A DNA stretch of 59,789 nt from UBA5359 sp002410925 [NCBI: bacterium UBP13_UBA5359] (GCA_002410925.1 DHPR01000035.1:1-59789), one strand, 5' to 3'. Positions 34,388 to 43,993 are shown, counted from the stretch's first letter. Program-made: numbers and translations. Notes: a model not told the origin generated them from the sequence alone.

Positions 34388-37099
34388 ATGGTGTGCATGG
34401 CCAGGTTAGGTATAGCGGCTGTAATGCTGTTACTTATAAGCAGCGCCGGAGTGCAGGCAGCACCACCGCAGGTGCTCAAGGCGGGCGATTATACGGCAAC
34501 CGCTAACTGGATAACTTACAAGGGTCAGGTGAGAATCGATATCGGATTGTTCTATGTCCATTCCGGCTGGAAGAAATTCTTTCTCCACAGCGCCGGTATC
34601 GGCAAGGATACCAGACGCGGCCTCGAAGGCAACCTTCTCTTTTATGAAAGCACAGCCATCGACGGTTCCTATACCGCCAGGCTTGAAGTGCGGACGGAGG
34701 GGGAAAGCGCCGTTGGCGTCGACTTCTATCTTACCAGACACCAGGCAGAGACGGAGGGCGGTTATTCGCTGATCCCCTTCAGCCTGAGCCCGGAGTTCAT
34801 GGCCGGGGCCAGGGTATCGGCCGTCAAAGACGGAAAGACCGTTAACAGTGTGCCCTTTTCCGGTGCCGGTGAGATAATCATCGATAGTCTGGGATACAAA
34901 TTGAAACTTACCTCCACCGCCGGAGGAGAGTGGCTGGCCCTTAACAAAAACAACTGGGTGAATCACTTCTACGGAAGTCTTAAGCCCGGCGAGGAGCGGC
35001 ACTGGGGAGCGAAGATAGAGTTCTCCGGCGATATGGAAAAAGCCGCGGCTGCCGCCGTCCCGGCGGCGGAACAGAAGCCGCCCAGAGACGTGGCCGACGC
35101 CCGTACACCCGGGAAGGATGATTTTCCGGTGATACCCCTGCCCCGGGAGATGAATCTGCGGCCGGGAACGTTTCGTCTCGGTTCCGGAACAAAGATAATA
35201 ACCGGCGGAGGAACGGGAGACGGCGATTCCGACGGCGCCGTTCTGCTGCAGAAGGAATTGAGAGAGATATACCGTTTGCCTGTCGAGATCAGGCCTGCCG
35301 CAGCAATGAAGTCGTTCAGGGGGCATATACTTGTCGGAGAACCCTGGAAGAACAGGGCCGTGCAGGAGGCACTGGCCGAACAGGCACTGACCGTCACGCC
35401 AGAGAGTCCCGGGAAGGAGGGCTATCTTCTGCTGATTACTCCGGAAGAAGTCGTCGTGGCCGGCTCGGATGACAGCGGGACATTCTGGGGTATTCAGACC
35501 CTGCTGCAACTGCTGCGGCAAGGCGGGAAGGAGGTCTGTCTGCCGGCACTGATAATCAGGGACCGGCCGGCTCTGCCGGTAAGAGGCGCCTGTTTCTTCA
35601 GTGAGGCGCCGGTGCCGGTAAGCTCGTTTGAAACGTTTGCCGAAAAGGTTATGGCCAGGCATAAGCTCAACACGCTGGTCCTCAGCCTGGATAACTGGTT
35701 CAATTTCCCTTCGCATCCGGAGATCAATCCCAAGGGGGTACAGAGAGGCGAGCTGGAAAAAGTATTAGAAATTTGTCAGCGCAACCGTATACGCGTCGTG
35801 CCCGAGATCGATTGCCTGAGGAGCGTCAGCGGCATTCTGAAAGCTCATCCTGAGTTGGCGGAGAACCCCCGGGAAAGTTACCCTGACGCCTGCCCCTCCA
35901 ATCCCGCCTTATACAAGCTGCTGGAGGATCTTTTCAGCGACGTGGAGGAGATTGCCAGGCCGTACGGCGGCTTTGACATCTTCTCCATCGCCTGCGACGA
36001 AGTGCAGCAGGCCGATTTCGGAATGTGTCAGAGGTGCAAGGCAACGGGTAAAACCCCGCCGGAGCTTTTTGCCCGGGCTATTACCTGCTGGCACGATTAC
36101 TGGGCGGCCAAAGGAATAAGAACTATGGTCATCGGTGATTCCCTGAGGCTGTACGGCCGGGGTCAGCTTGAGCCGGCCAGAAAGTTGATCCCCAAAGATA
36201 CGATCATCTCCTTCTGGGGATATGCCGGCGGCGGCACCCCCAGTCCCTTTAAAGAGGAAGGCTTTCCCGTTATCGGCTGCTGGCAGTTTCATTCCGGTAA
36301 TATCAGCGATTTTGCCGTATCGGTGCAGGACTGTGAAAAAGGTCTCGGCATATACGGGCTACATACCACGCTCAGCCGGGATTTGCTGCAGCAGGCATTG
36401 GATTATCCCAACGCCGCCCACAATGATTATTTGAATATCTACGCCGGGGATTGCGCCTGGAATCCCGGTAAGAGATCGCCGGCCGATCTTCCCTACAATA
36501 TGTATCAGCGTTATCTGGACCTGCTCTCCTGCAAACCCAACCTGTCACGGGATGAAAAGCCTCGCAAAGGCTTTCTAGTGGACCTGCAGCCTTATCTCAA
36601 CTACGATCTGCCGGCCCGTCTGAAGGACTTGCCGCGGGGAGAGGTCAGGCTGGGAGATACCCTGTTCGCCACCGGGGATAAGGGAGTCGTTGTCTGGGGA
36701 CCGCTGCTGGGAAGTATCCCGGAGAAGGTGTCTATTCCTATCGGCAGAAAAGCGGAATCCCTGGTTTTTCTGCACGGCTGCCTGAAGGATATCTGGGCTG
36801 ATTACAAAGGCTATGCAGGTTGGAAGGGTGAGGTGGGACGCTACCGCATTTTCCTGGAAGGGGATGCCGTTGTAGATGTAAATCTCGTTACCTGCGAACA
36901 GATACAGGCTTTCAGCGCCACCCCGGAAAGAGGGGTAACTGAGCCGGCCAGCATTGCCTGGCAGGGTCAAAGCGGACGCCTTTATTCCTGCCGCTGGAAA
37001 AACCCCGATCCGACTAGGATGATAGAGAAGATGGAGTTTATCTCCGGCAAGACCAAAGCCGGTCCCATGCTTTTGGCTGTTACGGGGCTGGAAGAATAA
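34388..37099 (+). CDS. Secreted GH20 beta-N-acetylhexosaminidase-like protein
   Basis: 903 residues. Signal peptide ends near ISSAGVQAA. Residues 30-230 are an all-beta accessory domain. An Ala/Pro-rich linker (about 220-245) leads to the GH20 N-terminal domain (FPVIPLPREMNLRPGTFRL...EGYLLLITPEEVVVAGSDDSGTFWGIQTLLQLL) and barrel (RDRPALPVRGACFF, LNTLVLSLDNW, RNRIRVVPEID). The catalytic Asp-Glu pair is seen as IACDEVQ near residue 536, where most members have GGDE. This would remove terminal N-acetylglucosamine or N-acetylgalactosamine. ATG 34388 with AGGGAGGGG is the start. The replaced glycines before the DE pair and the Cys-rich loop (FGMCQRCKATGK) make a divergent subgroup likely. Confidence 0.82.
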   Translation: MVCMARLGIAAVMLLLISSAGVQAAPPQVLKAGDYTATANWITYKGQVRIDIGLFYVHSGWKKFFLHSAGIGKDTRRGLEGNLLFYESTAIDGSYTARLEVRTEGESAVGVDFYLTRHQAETEGGYSLIPFSLSPEFMAGARVSAVKDGKTVNSVPFSGAGEIIIDSLGYKLKLTSTAGGEWLALNKNNWVNHFYGSLKPGEERHWGAKIEFSGDMEKAAAAAVPAAEQKPPRDVADARTPGKDDFPVIPLPREMNLRPGTFRLGSGTKIITGGGTGDGDSDGAVLLQKELREIYRLPVEIRPAAAMKSFRGHILVGEPWKNRAVQEALAEQALTVTPESPGKEGYLLLITPEEVVVAGSDDSGTFWGIQTLLQLLRQGGKEVCLPALIIRDRPALPVRGACFFSEAPVPVSSFETFAEKVMARHKLNTLVLSLDNWFNFPSHPEINPKGVQRGELEKVLEICQRNRIRVVPEIDCLRSVSGILKAHPELAENPRESYPDACPSNPALYKLLEDLFSDVEEIARPYGGFDIFSIACDEVQQADFGMCQRCKATGKTPPELFARAITCWHDYWAAKGIRTMVIGDSLRLYGRGQLEPARKLIPKDTIISFWGYAGGGTPSPFKEEGFPVIGCWQFHSGNISDFAVSVQDCEKGLGIYGLHTTLSRDLLQQALDYPNAAHNDYLNIYAGDCAWNPGKRSPADLPYNMYQRYLDLLSCKPNLSRDEKPRKGFLVDLQPYLNYDLPARLKDLPRGEVRLGDTLFATGDKGVVVWGPLLGSIPEKVSIPIGRKAESLVFLHGCLKDIWADYKGYAGWKGEVGRYRIFLEGDAVVDVNLVTCEQIQAFSATPERGVTEPASIAWQGQSGRLYSCRWKNPDPTRMIEKMEFISGKTKAGPMLLAVTGLEE

Positions 37100-37119
37100 A
37101 TATAAACGAGAGGTGCACT

Positions 37120-37869
37120 ATGTTTGAAATATGCTCCAGGTTATTGGCAGGCGTTAGTCTTTTGTGGGTTCTAATTCTGAGTGCGATTCCGTCCGTTGCA
37201 AATGGGGAAGCTGCAAAGGAGATATCGTCCGTTAGTGCCGTCCCTGTCCTTTATCTGAACTTCGATGCCGGTATGGGCAATGTAGCCAGGGATAAGTCCG
37301 GCAATGACTATGACTGCAACTGCATCGGGGAACCGAAGTGGCTGAAGATGAAGCAGGGTTTTGCTCTGGAATTCGATGGGGTGGACGATATGGTAATGGT
37401 AAAGGGAGAGAAGATAAATATCTCGTCCTCGGCATCGTTCACCATCAGCCTTTGGATAAAGCCCGAGGCGGTGCAGAAGTCCAGATACAAGATATTTATG
37501 GGCGGCGGCAGGGATTGGGATGCTCAGACAGTGAGCATGACGATGAGAGAACTTTATCCGGGACGGGGCAACAGATGCCCGCTTGCGGTGGATGCCGGCT
37601 CCTGGCAGATGGTGGCTTTTACTTATGATGCCGGCAGCAAAACGGTTGCCGGTTACCTCAATGGCGAGCCGGTATCGAAGTCGGAGTGCAAAACGGACTT
37701 CGGTCCCGCCGGCGGTTTCGGCATCGGTGCCGGGGAGAGCGGTGTATATTACAAGGAGGGATACTTCAAAGGCTGGATCGATGAATTCAAAATATATGAC
37801 AGAGCTTTGGCAGCAGGAGAAATCAAAAACGAATACGAAAGATTAAAGGATGCTTTTGCCGGCGTTTGA
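37120..37869 (+). CDS. Secreted LamG-domain lectin-like protein
   Basis: 249 residues: signal peptide (about 1-30, ending VANGEA) and a single LamG/concanavalin-like domain (VPVLYLNFDAGMGNVARDKSGNDYDC, ALEFDGVDDMVMV, SFTISLWIKPEAVQ, WIDEFKIYDRALAAGEI). There is no catalytic motif. Related in block order to the N-terminal half of the LamG-PHP protein two genes upstream. Probably a glycan-binding accessory. GAGAGGTG precedes ATG 37120. The next 90 bp contain no signal I can name. Confidence 0.82.
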   Translation: MFEICSRLLAGVSLLWVLILSAIPSVANGEAAKEISSVSAVPVLYLNFDAGMGNVARDKSGNDYDCNCIGEPKWLKMKQGFALEFDGVDDMVMVKGEKINISSSASFTISLWIKPEAVQKSRYKIFMGGGRDWDAQTVSMTMRELYPGRGNRCPLAVDAGSWQMVAFTYDAGSKTVAGYLNGEPVSKSECKTDFGPAGGFGIGAGESGVYYKEGYFKGWIDEFKIYDRALAAGEIKNEYERLKDAFAGV

Positions 37870-37960
37870 CGGAGCAAGCTGCCGCCGGTAAATATATGCA
37901 ACATACGGGCAGCAGAAGCATCAGGCAAAACAGGCAAATGATGTAACGGAGGGTTTAACC

Positions 37961-40876
37961 ATGATTGATGTTGCTTCCTCTTACACTTCCATGCCGGCAC
38001 TGCTGGCCCGCATCGAGACCGAGCTTGAATTCGCCGGTAAGTTACTGCAGTTCTTTCCCGATGAGGCTTGTGCCGCCGAAAGGGAGGAGGCACAGGCCTT
38101 TTTGGCTCGCAGCCGGAGCGGCATGAGTGCCGATAACGCCGGCGCTATAGTGGCCGAATGCGAGAGGATGCTGACCAAAACGGCGACTCTGGCCAAGAGC
38201 ATTACCGTGCACATGGTAGCTCATGCCCATATAGATATGAACTGGATGTGGGGCTACGATGAGACGGTGGCTGTCACTCTGGATACCTTCGGGACCATGC
38301 TGAAGCTGATGGAGCGCTACCCGGAGTTCACCTTCTCGCAGAGCCAGGCTTCGGTTTACCGGATAGTGGAGAAGTACAACCCGGCCATGCTGAAGGAGAT
38401 CAGGCAGAGGGTAGCCGAGGGACGCTGGGAGGTATCCTCCTGCACCTGGGTGGAAGGGGATAAGAACATGGCCTCCGGCGAGAGCCAGGTGCGCCAGGTA
38501 TTGTATGCCAAGCGCTTCTTCCGTGATATCTTCGGCCTAAGCTATGACGATATCAGGCTGGACTTCGAGCCGGACACCTTTGGCCATAATCTCAATATTC
38601 CGGCCATCCTGGCCCAGGCGGGCGTCAGGTATTACTATCACTGCCGGGCTACGGACGGTCCCAAGCTCTCCCGTTGGCAGTCCCCGGACGGCAGCAGCCT
38701 GCTCTGCTACTTTGAAAAGGGCGACGACTGGTACAACTACGACGTCAGCGCTGCCAGGGTGGTCGATTCGGCCTACAATGAGATCAAGGAGACCGGTTGC
38801 CGGGAGGTGCTGCGCGTCTACGGTGTGGGTGACCACGGCGGAGGCCCTACCGTTAGGGATATAGAAAGCATCATAGAGATGGCCGCTTGGCCCGTATTCC
38901 CCACTGCCAGGTTCTCCACCTACGGAGAGTATTTCAACCGCATCGAGGCCGCCGATCCGGATTTACCTCGGCTGGAAGGAGAGCGCAACTTCATCTTTAC
39001 CGGCTGCTATACCTCGCAATCGGATACCAAGGCCGCCAACCGTTACGGCGAGAAACTGCTGTTCACCGCCGAAGCCCTGGCCGCTCTGGCCGGGAAGCTA
39101 GACAAGGATTTCAGCTACCCGCAGGCCAATCTGCAGGACGCTTGGGAGAAGGTACTCTTCAGCCAGTTTCACGATATCTTGCCCGGCTCAGGCAAACGCC
39201 AGACCAGGCATTATGCACTGGGACAGCATCAGGAAGTCAAAGCTGCCGCCGGAGTGGCACTGAAATCGGCTCTGGCGGCCATCAACGGCGCCATCGATAC
39301 CGGAGCCGTTATCAAAGCGGCCGGTATACAAGCTGTCGTCGGTGAGGATAGAGCATTCGGCGCCGGTGCGGGCTTCTGGCAGGTAGCTAAGGGGGTATCG
39401 CTCCCGGCTGTGGATGACAGGAACTGCCGCCTCTTCACCGTTTTCAATCCCTCGTCCTTCCCGCGCTCGGAGGTAGTGGAGGCGGTGCTCTGGGATATGG
39501 AAGACAGCGAGGGAGCTCTGGTCGTCAAGGACGACCGCGGCCGAGAAGTTGCCTATCAGATGCTGGAAGAGCCGCGTTACTACTGGGGTCATACCTTTCA
39601 ACGGATACTCTTTGAAGCCGGCGATGTGCCGGCGCTGGGATATAAAACCTTTATCGTCTACCGTGATGCTGCCAGACAGGCGAAGGAACTGGAAGAGTGG
39701 AATTATCGTCTGGAAGCGTCCACAGAGGCCACATTGGAGAACGAAATCCTGAGAGTCGAGCTGGATACCGCCAGCGGCGCCGTCAAGAGTTTGGTAATGA
39801 AGGATATCGGCACCGAATTCGTCCCCCGTCAGGAGGCGACGGCGCTGTTCAGGATTATCGATGAAGGTCCGAGTATATCCGCTGCCAACGGCAAAACCAA
39901 TCCGGGCATGACCGCCTGGCAGATCGGAGCCTACGCCGGCATCGAGCCGGTAAAGGGTGTCCGGTATATCGATGAGGGACAGCCGGACTTCACTTTAGGA
40001 GTGGAGAAGACATCCTTCAAAGCGGTCAGAGGCGCGCTGAGAACCGGCTTTGTCTGGACCGCCCGACTGCGTAACTCCGAGCTGACCACAGCCGTATATC
40101 TGGATAAAGGCTCGGACCGTATCAATATCGATTGTCAGTGCAACTGGCTGGAGACGGGGCGGCCGGGAGGATACGTGCCGCAGCTTAACATCGTCTTCCC
40201 GCTGGCGCTGGAAGGCACGGTCCGCCACTTTGAAGTGCCGTTCGGCGCCATACGCCGGGATGCCCGAAACATGGACCTGCCCGCCCTGCGCTGGGCCGAT
40301 ATCTCCGGCATCGTCAAAGGCACCGGCAGTCAGGCCGGGTTGACGGTCATGACCGATTCCAAATACGGCTACCGCGCCGGCGATGACAGCCTGGCTGTTT
40401 CGTTGATCAGGAGCAGTTACGATCCCGATCCTTTTCCAGAGCTGGGCGAGCATCGTTTCTCTCTGGCCCTGCGCCCGCATTACGGACCCTGTGATAAGGC
40501 CGCGGCTTTCCGCCAGGCCATCGCCTTTGAACAGCCGTTGATCGTCTCCCAGGCCACTGCCGGCGGGGGCACCATGCCGTCTGAAGGATCGTTTCTCGAG
40601 GTTATGAACGATAACCTGGTTCTGTCTGCCCTGAAGCGGCAGGAAGACGGTGACGGCATCGTGGTCAGGCTTTACGAGATAGCCGGTCGGGATACACAGG
40701 CCAAAATACGCTTCTCCCCCCAACTGGCCGGCCCCGGCGCGATGGTAGCGGAGACGGATTTGCTGGAACGCAAGACAGGTAAAGCTAGGGAAGTAGCGAA
40801 TAACGCCGTCATCTTCCACGTGCCGGCTTACGGTATATTGACCTTGTTGCTGGAAAACGCTCCAATGGGTAATTAA
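37961..40876 (+). CDS. GH38 alpha-mannosidase, cytoplasmic
   Basis: 971 residues without a signal peptide. The GH38 fold is marked by the zinc site VAHAHIDMNWMWGYDET (near 88-100), the nucleophile region LDFEPDTFGHN (near 205), YGVGDHGGGPT with its metal His, and FSQFHDILPGSG. The rest is the central helical and beta-sandwich C-terminal region. It would hydrolyse alpha-linked mannose, or related sugars, inside the cell after uptake. GGAGGG precedes ATG 37961. It is the last gene of the same-strand glycan set and the only non-secreted enzyme in it, which fits import of released oligosaccharides. No transporter gene is in the locus. Confidence 0.93.
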   Translation: MIDVASSYTSMPALLARIETELEFAGKLLQFFPDEACAAEREEAQAFLARSRSGMSADNAGAIVAECERMLTKTATLAKSITVHMVAHAHIDMNWMWGYDETVAVTLDTFGTMLKLMERYPEFTFSQSQASVYRIVEKYNPAMLKEIRQRVAEGRWEVSSCTWVEGDKNMASGESQVRQVLYAKRFFRDIFGLSYDDIRLDFEPDTFGHNLNIPAILAQAGVRYYYHCRATDGPKLSRWQSPDGSSLLCYFEKGDDWYNYDVSAARVVDSAYNEIKETGCREVLRVYGVGDHGGGPTVRDIESIIEMAAWPVFPTARFSTYGEYFNRIEAADPDLPRLEGERNFIFTGCYTSQSDTKAANRYGEKLLFTAEALAALAGKLDKDFSYPQANLQDAWEKVLFSQFHDILPGSGKRQTRHYALGQHQEVKAAAGVALKSALAAINGAIDTGAVIKAAGIQAVVGEDRAFGAGAGFWQVAKGVSLPAVDDRNCRLFTVFNPSSFPRSEVVEAVLWDMEDSEGALVVKDDRGREVAYQMLEEPRYYWGHTFQRILFEAGDVPALGYKTFIVYRDAARQAKELEEWNYRLEASTEATLENEILRVELDTASGAVKSLVMKDIGTEFVPRQEATALFRIIDEGPSISAANGKTNPGMTAWQIGAYAGIEPVKGVRYIDEGQPDFTLGVEKTSFKAVRGALRTGFVWTARLRNSELTTAVYLDKGSDRINIDCQCNWLETGRPGGYVPQLNIVFPLALEGTVRHFEVPFGAIRRDARNMDLPALRWADISGIVKGTGSQAGLTVMTDSKYGYRAGDDSLAVSLIRSSYDPDPFPELGEHRFSLALRPHYGPCDKAAAFRQAIAFEQPLIVSQATAGGGTMPSEGSFLEVMNDNLVLSALKRQEDGDGIVVRLYEIAGRDTQAKIRFSPQLAGPGAMVAETDLLERKTGKAREVANNAVIFHVPAYGILTLLLENAPMGN

Positions 40877-40962
40877 GATCAAATTCGGGTATGAATAACG
40901 GGTAGGACAGCTTTATATTCGGCAGAAAGAGTGTTGCAGCAAAGCGAAAAGGAGAGCCTTCA

Positions 40963-43062
40963 TTGAGTGAGAAGAATGGCAGAACGAGAAGGATAACTTT
41001 GACCATCGGCGGGCTGCATTGCGCTGATTGCGCCCTCAGCCTGGAAAAGATGCTGGCGCATCTTAAAGGTGTTCGCGAAGTCAACCTCAATTATATCTAT
41101 GAAACGGCAACCATCAGTTATGATCCCGATCTGACTGCCCCGGGCGATATCATGCGTGCCATTGGTCGTCCCGGATATCGGATAGCCGAGATGAAGAGGG
41201 AGCATCCCTCCTTTCTGACCGAGCATTACGAGAGCATCCTGCTGATCTTCGTCGGAGCGTTGCTGCTTTGCGGCTGGATATTCAGCTATTTTGCCTCGCT
41301 GCGATCGGCCGGCTTGATTTTGACACTGGCCGGAGCCCTGATAGCGCTCTATCCTATTGCCCGCAGTGCCGTGGCTACCCTGCTGGGGCGCAATCTGAAT
41401 GTGGATGTGCTGGTGACGCTGGCTGTTATCGCTGCTCTGATAATCGGCAAGCCCCTGGAAGCCGGGTTGGTAGCCTTGATCATGCTTCTGGGAGAGGTCC
41501 TGGAAGATTTCACGGCCGATCGCACCAGATTGGCCGTCAGAAGGCTTCTAGATATAGGCCCTACCCGGGCTGGATTGATACGCGACGGCAAGGAGGTCAG
41601 CGTCCCTGCTGCAGAGGTAGGTGTCGGTGATAGAGTCATTATCAGGCCGGGAGAGCGCATACCGGTGGACGGGGTTATTGTCTACGGTGAGGCATCCATC
41701 AATGAAGCGGCTATAACGGGAGAGTATCTTCCTACCGATAAAGCTGCCGGTGCCGAAGTTTTTACTGGAACAGTGGTGGAGAGCGGGGCGCTGGAAGTGG
41801 AAGCTGCAAAGGTGGGAGAGGATACTACTCTGGCCCGAATACGTACTCTGGTGCAGGATGCCCAGCAGAAGAAGGCTCCAGTGCAGAGGATTATGGCTCG
41901 CTATGCCGCATGGTTTGTACCCGCCGTAATCATACTGGCCCTGGGCGTATGGGGCTTTACCGGTTCCATCATCCAGGCTATAACGGTATTGGTAGTGGCC
42001 TGTCCCTGTGCCCTGGTTCTGGCCACGCCTACCGCTGTAGCCGCCGGCATAGGCAGTGCTGCCGGTAAGGGAGTCCTGATAAAGGGTGGAAGTTATCTGG
42101 AGAGAGCAGGTGAAGTAAACGCGGTGGCCTTTGACAAGACAGGTACTCTTACCACCGGGCGGGTAACGGTTGCCGGCGTAGTGCCTGCTGAAGGCTATCA
42201 GAAAGAGGATGTTTTTCTTATAGCTCTGGAGGCGGAGAGGCTCTCTGAACACCCCCTGGCGCGAGCCATACTGGTGGAAGCGAAACGCAAAGGGGTATCG
42301 CCCCGCAAGCTTCGGACGGAATTCAAAAGTCGGCGTGGCCTGGGCATCGAAGCTATTATAGAAGGGCAGCTTGTGTTGATAGGCAACCGGCATCTGATGC
42401 TGGATAGGGGATGGGGTATCCCTCACGACATGGAAGAGGCGTTGCGTGCGCATGAACAGAAGGGTGAAACCCCTGTGATAGTGGGCCGGGAGGGAGAGAT
42501 CATGGGCATCATAACCTTCTCCGACACCCTGAGGCCTGAAGCAAAGGAAGCCGTCTCGCGTCTGAAGCGATTGGGAATAGGCCGCATAATCATGTTGACG
42601 GGGGATAATCCGCATACAGCCTCAGCTATAGCCGAACGTTTAGGAATAGATTTCAGAGCCAACCTTTTGCCGGAAGAGAAGGTGGAAGCGATTAATGATC
42701 TCAAACGCCATTACAGCGTAGCTATGGTTGGTGACGGTATTAACGATGCTCCGGCTCTGGCTCAAGCGGACCTGGGCATAGCCATGGGAGCAGCCGGCTC
42801 TGAGATCGCCATAGAGGTTGCGGATATCGCGCTTATGGCAGATGATCTAACCAAGGTAGCCACCGCCATAGACCTCAGCCGGCGTTCTCTATCCCGAATC
42901 AAATACAACTTTATCTTTGCTGTGGTCTTCAACGTCGGAGCTATTGCACTAGCCGCTACCGGCGTCATCGGCTTAATAACCGGAGCCGTTCTGCACCAAT
43001 TCAGTTCACTGGCGGTAATCCTCAACTCAGCTTTGCTGCTGGCGTATAAAGAGAAGAGGTGA
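40963..43062 (+). CDS. P1B-type heavy-metal-translocating ATPase, substrate class unclear
   Basis: 699 residues. An N-terminal HMA domain with LHCADC (near residue 20) is followed by membrane helices, the actuator TGEY loop, the metal-site CPC (VACPCALVLATPT, near 347), phosphorylation site DKTGTLT (near 390), SEHPLA, and GDGINDAPAL. The last helices read NFIFAVVFN and LHQFSSLAVILNSA. That is neither the MSxSS pattern of copper pumps nor the ADxG pattern of zinc/cadmium pumps. TTG 40963 has GGAGAG six bases before it. The gene is convergent with a CsoR-family regulator, 14 bp apart, and I see no matching operator in front of this ATPase. Confidence 0.92.
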   Translation: MSEKNGRTRRITLTIGGLHCADCALSLEKMLAHLKGVREVNLNYIYETATISYDPDLTAPGDIMRAIGRPGYRIAEMKREHPSFLTEHYESILLIFVGALLLCGWIFSYFASLRSAGLILTLAGALIALYPIARSAVATLLGRNLNVDVLVTLAVIAALIIGKPLEAGLVALIMLLGEVLEDFTADRTRLAVRRLLDIGPTRAGLIRDGKEVSVPAAEVGVGDRVIIRPGERIPVDGVIVYGEASINEAAITGEYLPTDKAAGAEVFTGTVVESGALEVEAAKVGEDTTLARIRTLVQDAQQKKAPVQRIMARYAAWFVPAVIILALGVWGFTGSIIQAITVLVVACPCALVLATPTAVAAGIGSAAGKGVLIKGGSYLERAGEVNAVAFDKTGTLTTGRVTVAGVVPAEGYQKEDVFLIALEAERLSEHPLARAILVEAKRKGVSPRKLRTEFKSRRGLGIEAIIEGQLVLIGNRHLMLDRGWGIPHDMEEALRAHEQKGETPVIVGREGEIMGIITFSDTLRPEAKEAVSRLKRLGIGRIIMLTGDNPHTASAIAERLGIDFRANLLPEEKVEAINDLKRHYSVAMVGDGINDAPALAQADLGIAMGAAGSEIAIEVADIALMADDLTKVATAIDLSRRSLSRIKYNFIFAVVFNVGAIALAATGVIGLITGAVLHQFSSLAVILNSALLLAYKEKR

Positions 43063-43076
43063 CCTCTTCGATAAGC

Positions 43077-43367
43077 TCATACCAACCGGGAAAGATTCCG
43101 TGCCAGGCTGCCGATAGCCCGGCGTGGATCCTCATCATGGCATAAGCTCTCTTCCAGACACCGATCCATCTGAGCATTGATGAAGGAGAGGCAGGCTTTA
43201 CGAAAGGCAGCCCGGGTGGCGGCAAACTGAATCATGATCTCCTCGCAATCCCGGCCATCTTCTATCATGCGCTGCAGGCCGCGCACCTGCCCCTCGATAC
43301 GACGCAGTCGCGCCGAAAGATCATTGCTGTGCCTTGCGCCTATATCCTGTTTATCATTTACAGCCAT
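43077..43367 (-). CDS. CsoR-family repressor with Cys-Gln-Cys sensor triad (CstR-like)
   Basis: 96 residues of the all-helical CsoR/RcnR/FrmR family: LSARLRRIEGQVRGLQRMIEDGRDCEEIM. The sensing positions are C41, then position +25, then +29. In copper sensors these are Cys, His, Cys. Here they are C41, Q66 and C70, so the copper-binding His is missing. Persulfide-sensing CstR proteins also lack the His. Two further Cys (C59 and one near residue 76) are present. Binding site AAGGGA. It follows the two thioredoxin genes on the minus strand and is probably in their operon. The 32-bp G-tract palindrome at 43934-43965 is the likely operator. Confidence 0.85.
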   Translation of the reverse strand: MAVNDKQDIGARHSNDLSARLRRIEGQVRGLQRMIEDGRDCEEIMIQFAATRAAFRKACLSFINAQMDRCLEESLCHDEDPRRAIGSLARNLSRLV

Positions 43368-43398
43368 AATGTTTTTCCCTTATTTTTGAGCGAATACT

Positions 43399-43430
43399 CC
43401 TTCGCAGCTCTTTTGCTAGCGCTGCGAAGG
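43399..43430 (-). promoter_or_regulatory. Intercistronic hairpin between thioredoxin and CsoR-family genes
   Basis: Perfect 10-bp stem CCTTCGCAGC (43399-43408) / GCTGCGAAGG (43421-43430) with a 12-nt loop. No T tract follows in either direction, so it is more likely a processing or stability element, or a partial attenuator that lowers repressor expression. Confidence 0.5.
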
Positions 43431-43457
43431 GTGGAGAGACTGCCGCCTGTAGCAGCC

Positions 43458-43940
43458 TTACTTTGTCAGATACGGTCTAAGCTTGGCGGCCAAGGCATTT
43501 TTGTCCACATAGCCGATAATCTGGTCCACCTTCTCCCCGTTTTTGAAGATTATCAGCGTCGGGATGCTTCTGATGCCGTAGCGGGAGGCCAGGACGCTCT
43601 CTTCGTCCACGTTGACCTTGCCCACCTTGAGCGAATCTCCGTTTTCCTGGGCTATTTCCTCGAGGATTGGAGCTACCATACGGCAGGGGCCGCACCAGGC
43701 AGCCCAGAAATCCACCAGGACCGGTTTGTCGCTCTGTAATACCTCACTATCGAAATTATTGGTTGTCAGGTGCAGTACTTCCACTTTTAACTCCTCCTTC
43801 ACAAAGGTTGCCTTGTTACTCTTTATTGTTTCGTTTCTTTTTACTGCATAACCTGTTCCGGCTGCTGCTGTTATCAGGACTACCAGCGCTGACACGATTA
43901 GGGTCGAGGGCTTCAATCCTATCACCGGCTTTCCTTTCAA
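43458..43940 (-). CDS. Membrane-anchored thioredoxin
   Basis: 160 residues. A signal-anchor helix (about 10-32, [22 protein letters not shown]) precedes a complete thioredoxin domain with active site W82-CGPC and cis-Pro in [11 protein letters not shown]. It is expected outside the cytoplasmic membrane, reducing or relaying thiols there. TTG 43940 is the only codon giving the full anchor, with a GGGGG stretch five bases upstream inside the operator. A GTG five codons later (after AAAGGAAAG) is an alternative. The gene has its own strong promoter (43964-43992) and a palindromic operator, and the CsoR-family gene follows it. Confidence 0.88.
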   Translation of the reverse strand: MKGKPVIGLKPSTLIVSALVVLITAAAGTGYAVKRNETIKSNKATFVKEELKVEVLHLTTNNFDSEVLQSDKPVLVDFWAAWCGPCRMVAPILEEIAQENGDSLKVGKVNVDEESVLASRYGIRSIPTLIIFKNGEKVDQIIGYVDKNALAAKLRPYLTK

Positions 43941-43965
43941 TATACCCCCGGGGGTATATTGAAAG
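43934..43965. promoter_or_regulatory. 32-bp perfect palindrome, CsoR/CstR-type operator
   Basis: The left half CTTTCAATATACCCCC is followed immediately by its exact reverse complement. The core TATACCCCC/GGGGGTATA is the G-tract type of site bound by CsoR-family tetramers. It covers the expected transcription start of the second thioredoxin gene and touches the -10 box, as expected for repression. Confidence 0.8.
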
Positions 43966-43992
43966 TATATCTCAAGCCCTATGCTTTGTCAA
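43964..43992 (-). promoter_or_regulatory. Promoter of the second thioredoxin and repressor genes
   Basis: On the minus strand: -35 TTGACA (43987-43992), 17-bp spacer, -10 TATACT (43964-43969). It begins at the stop codon of the first thioredoxin gene and overlaps the palindrome by two bases. Confidence 0.85.
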
Positions 43993-43993
43993 C

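Noticed and set aside
34430-35716. 428-codon ORF on the minus strand
   Set aside because: It lies wholly inside the GH20 gene, is rich in Arg/Gly/Gln and lacks any domain.
40877-40962. CsoR-type operator before the P1B ATPase
   Set aside because: Two GGGTA words are present but in the same orientation; no TACCC-GGGTA dyad.
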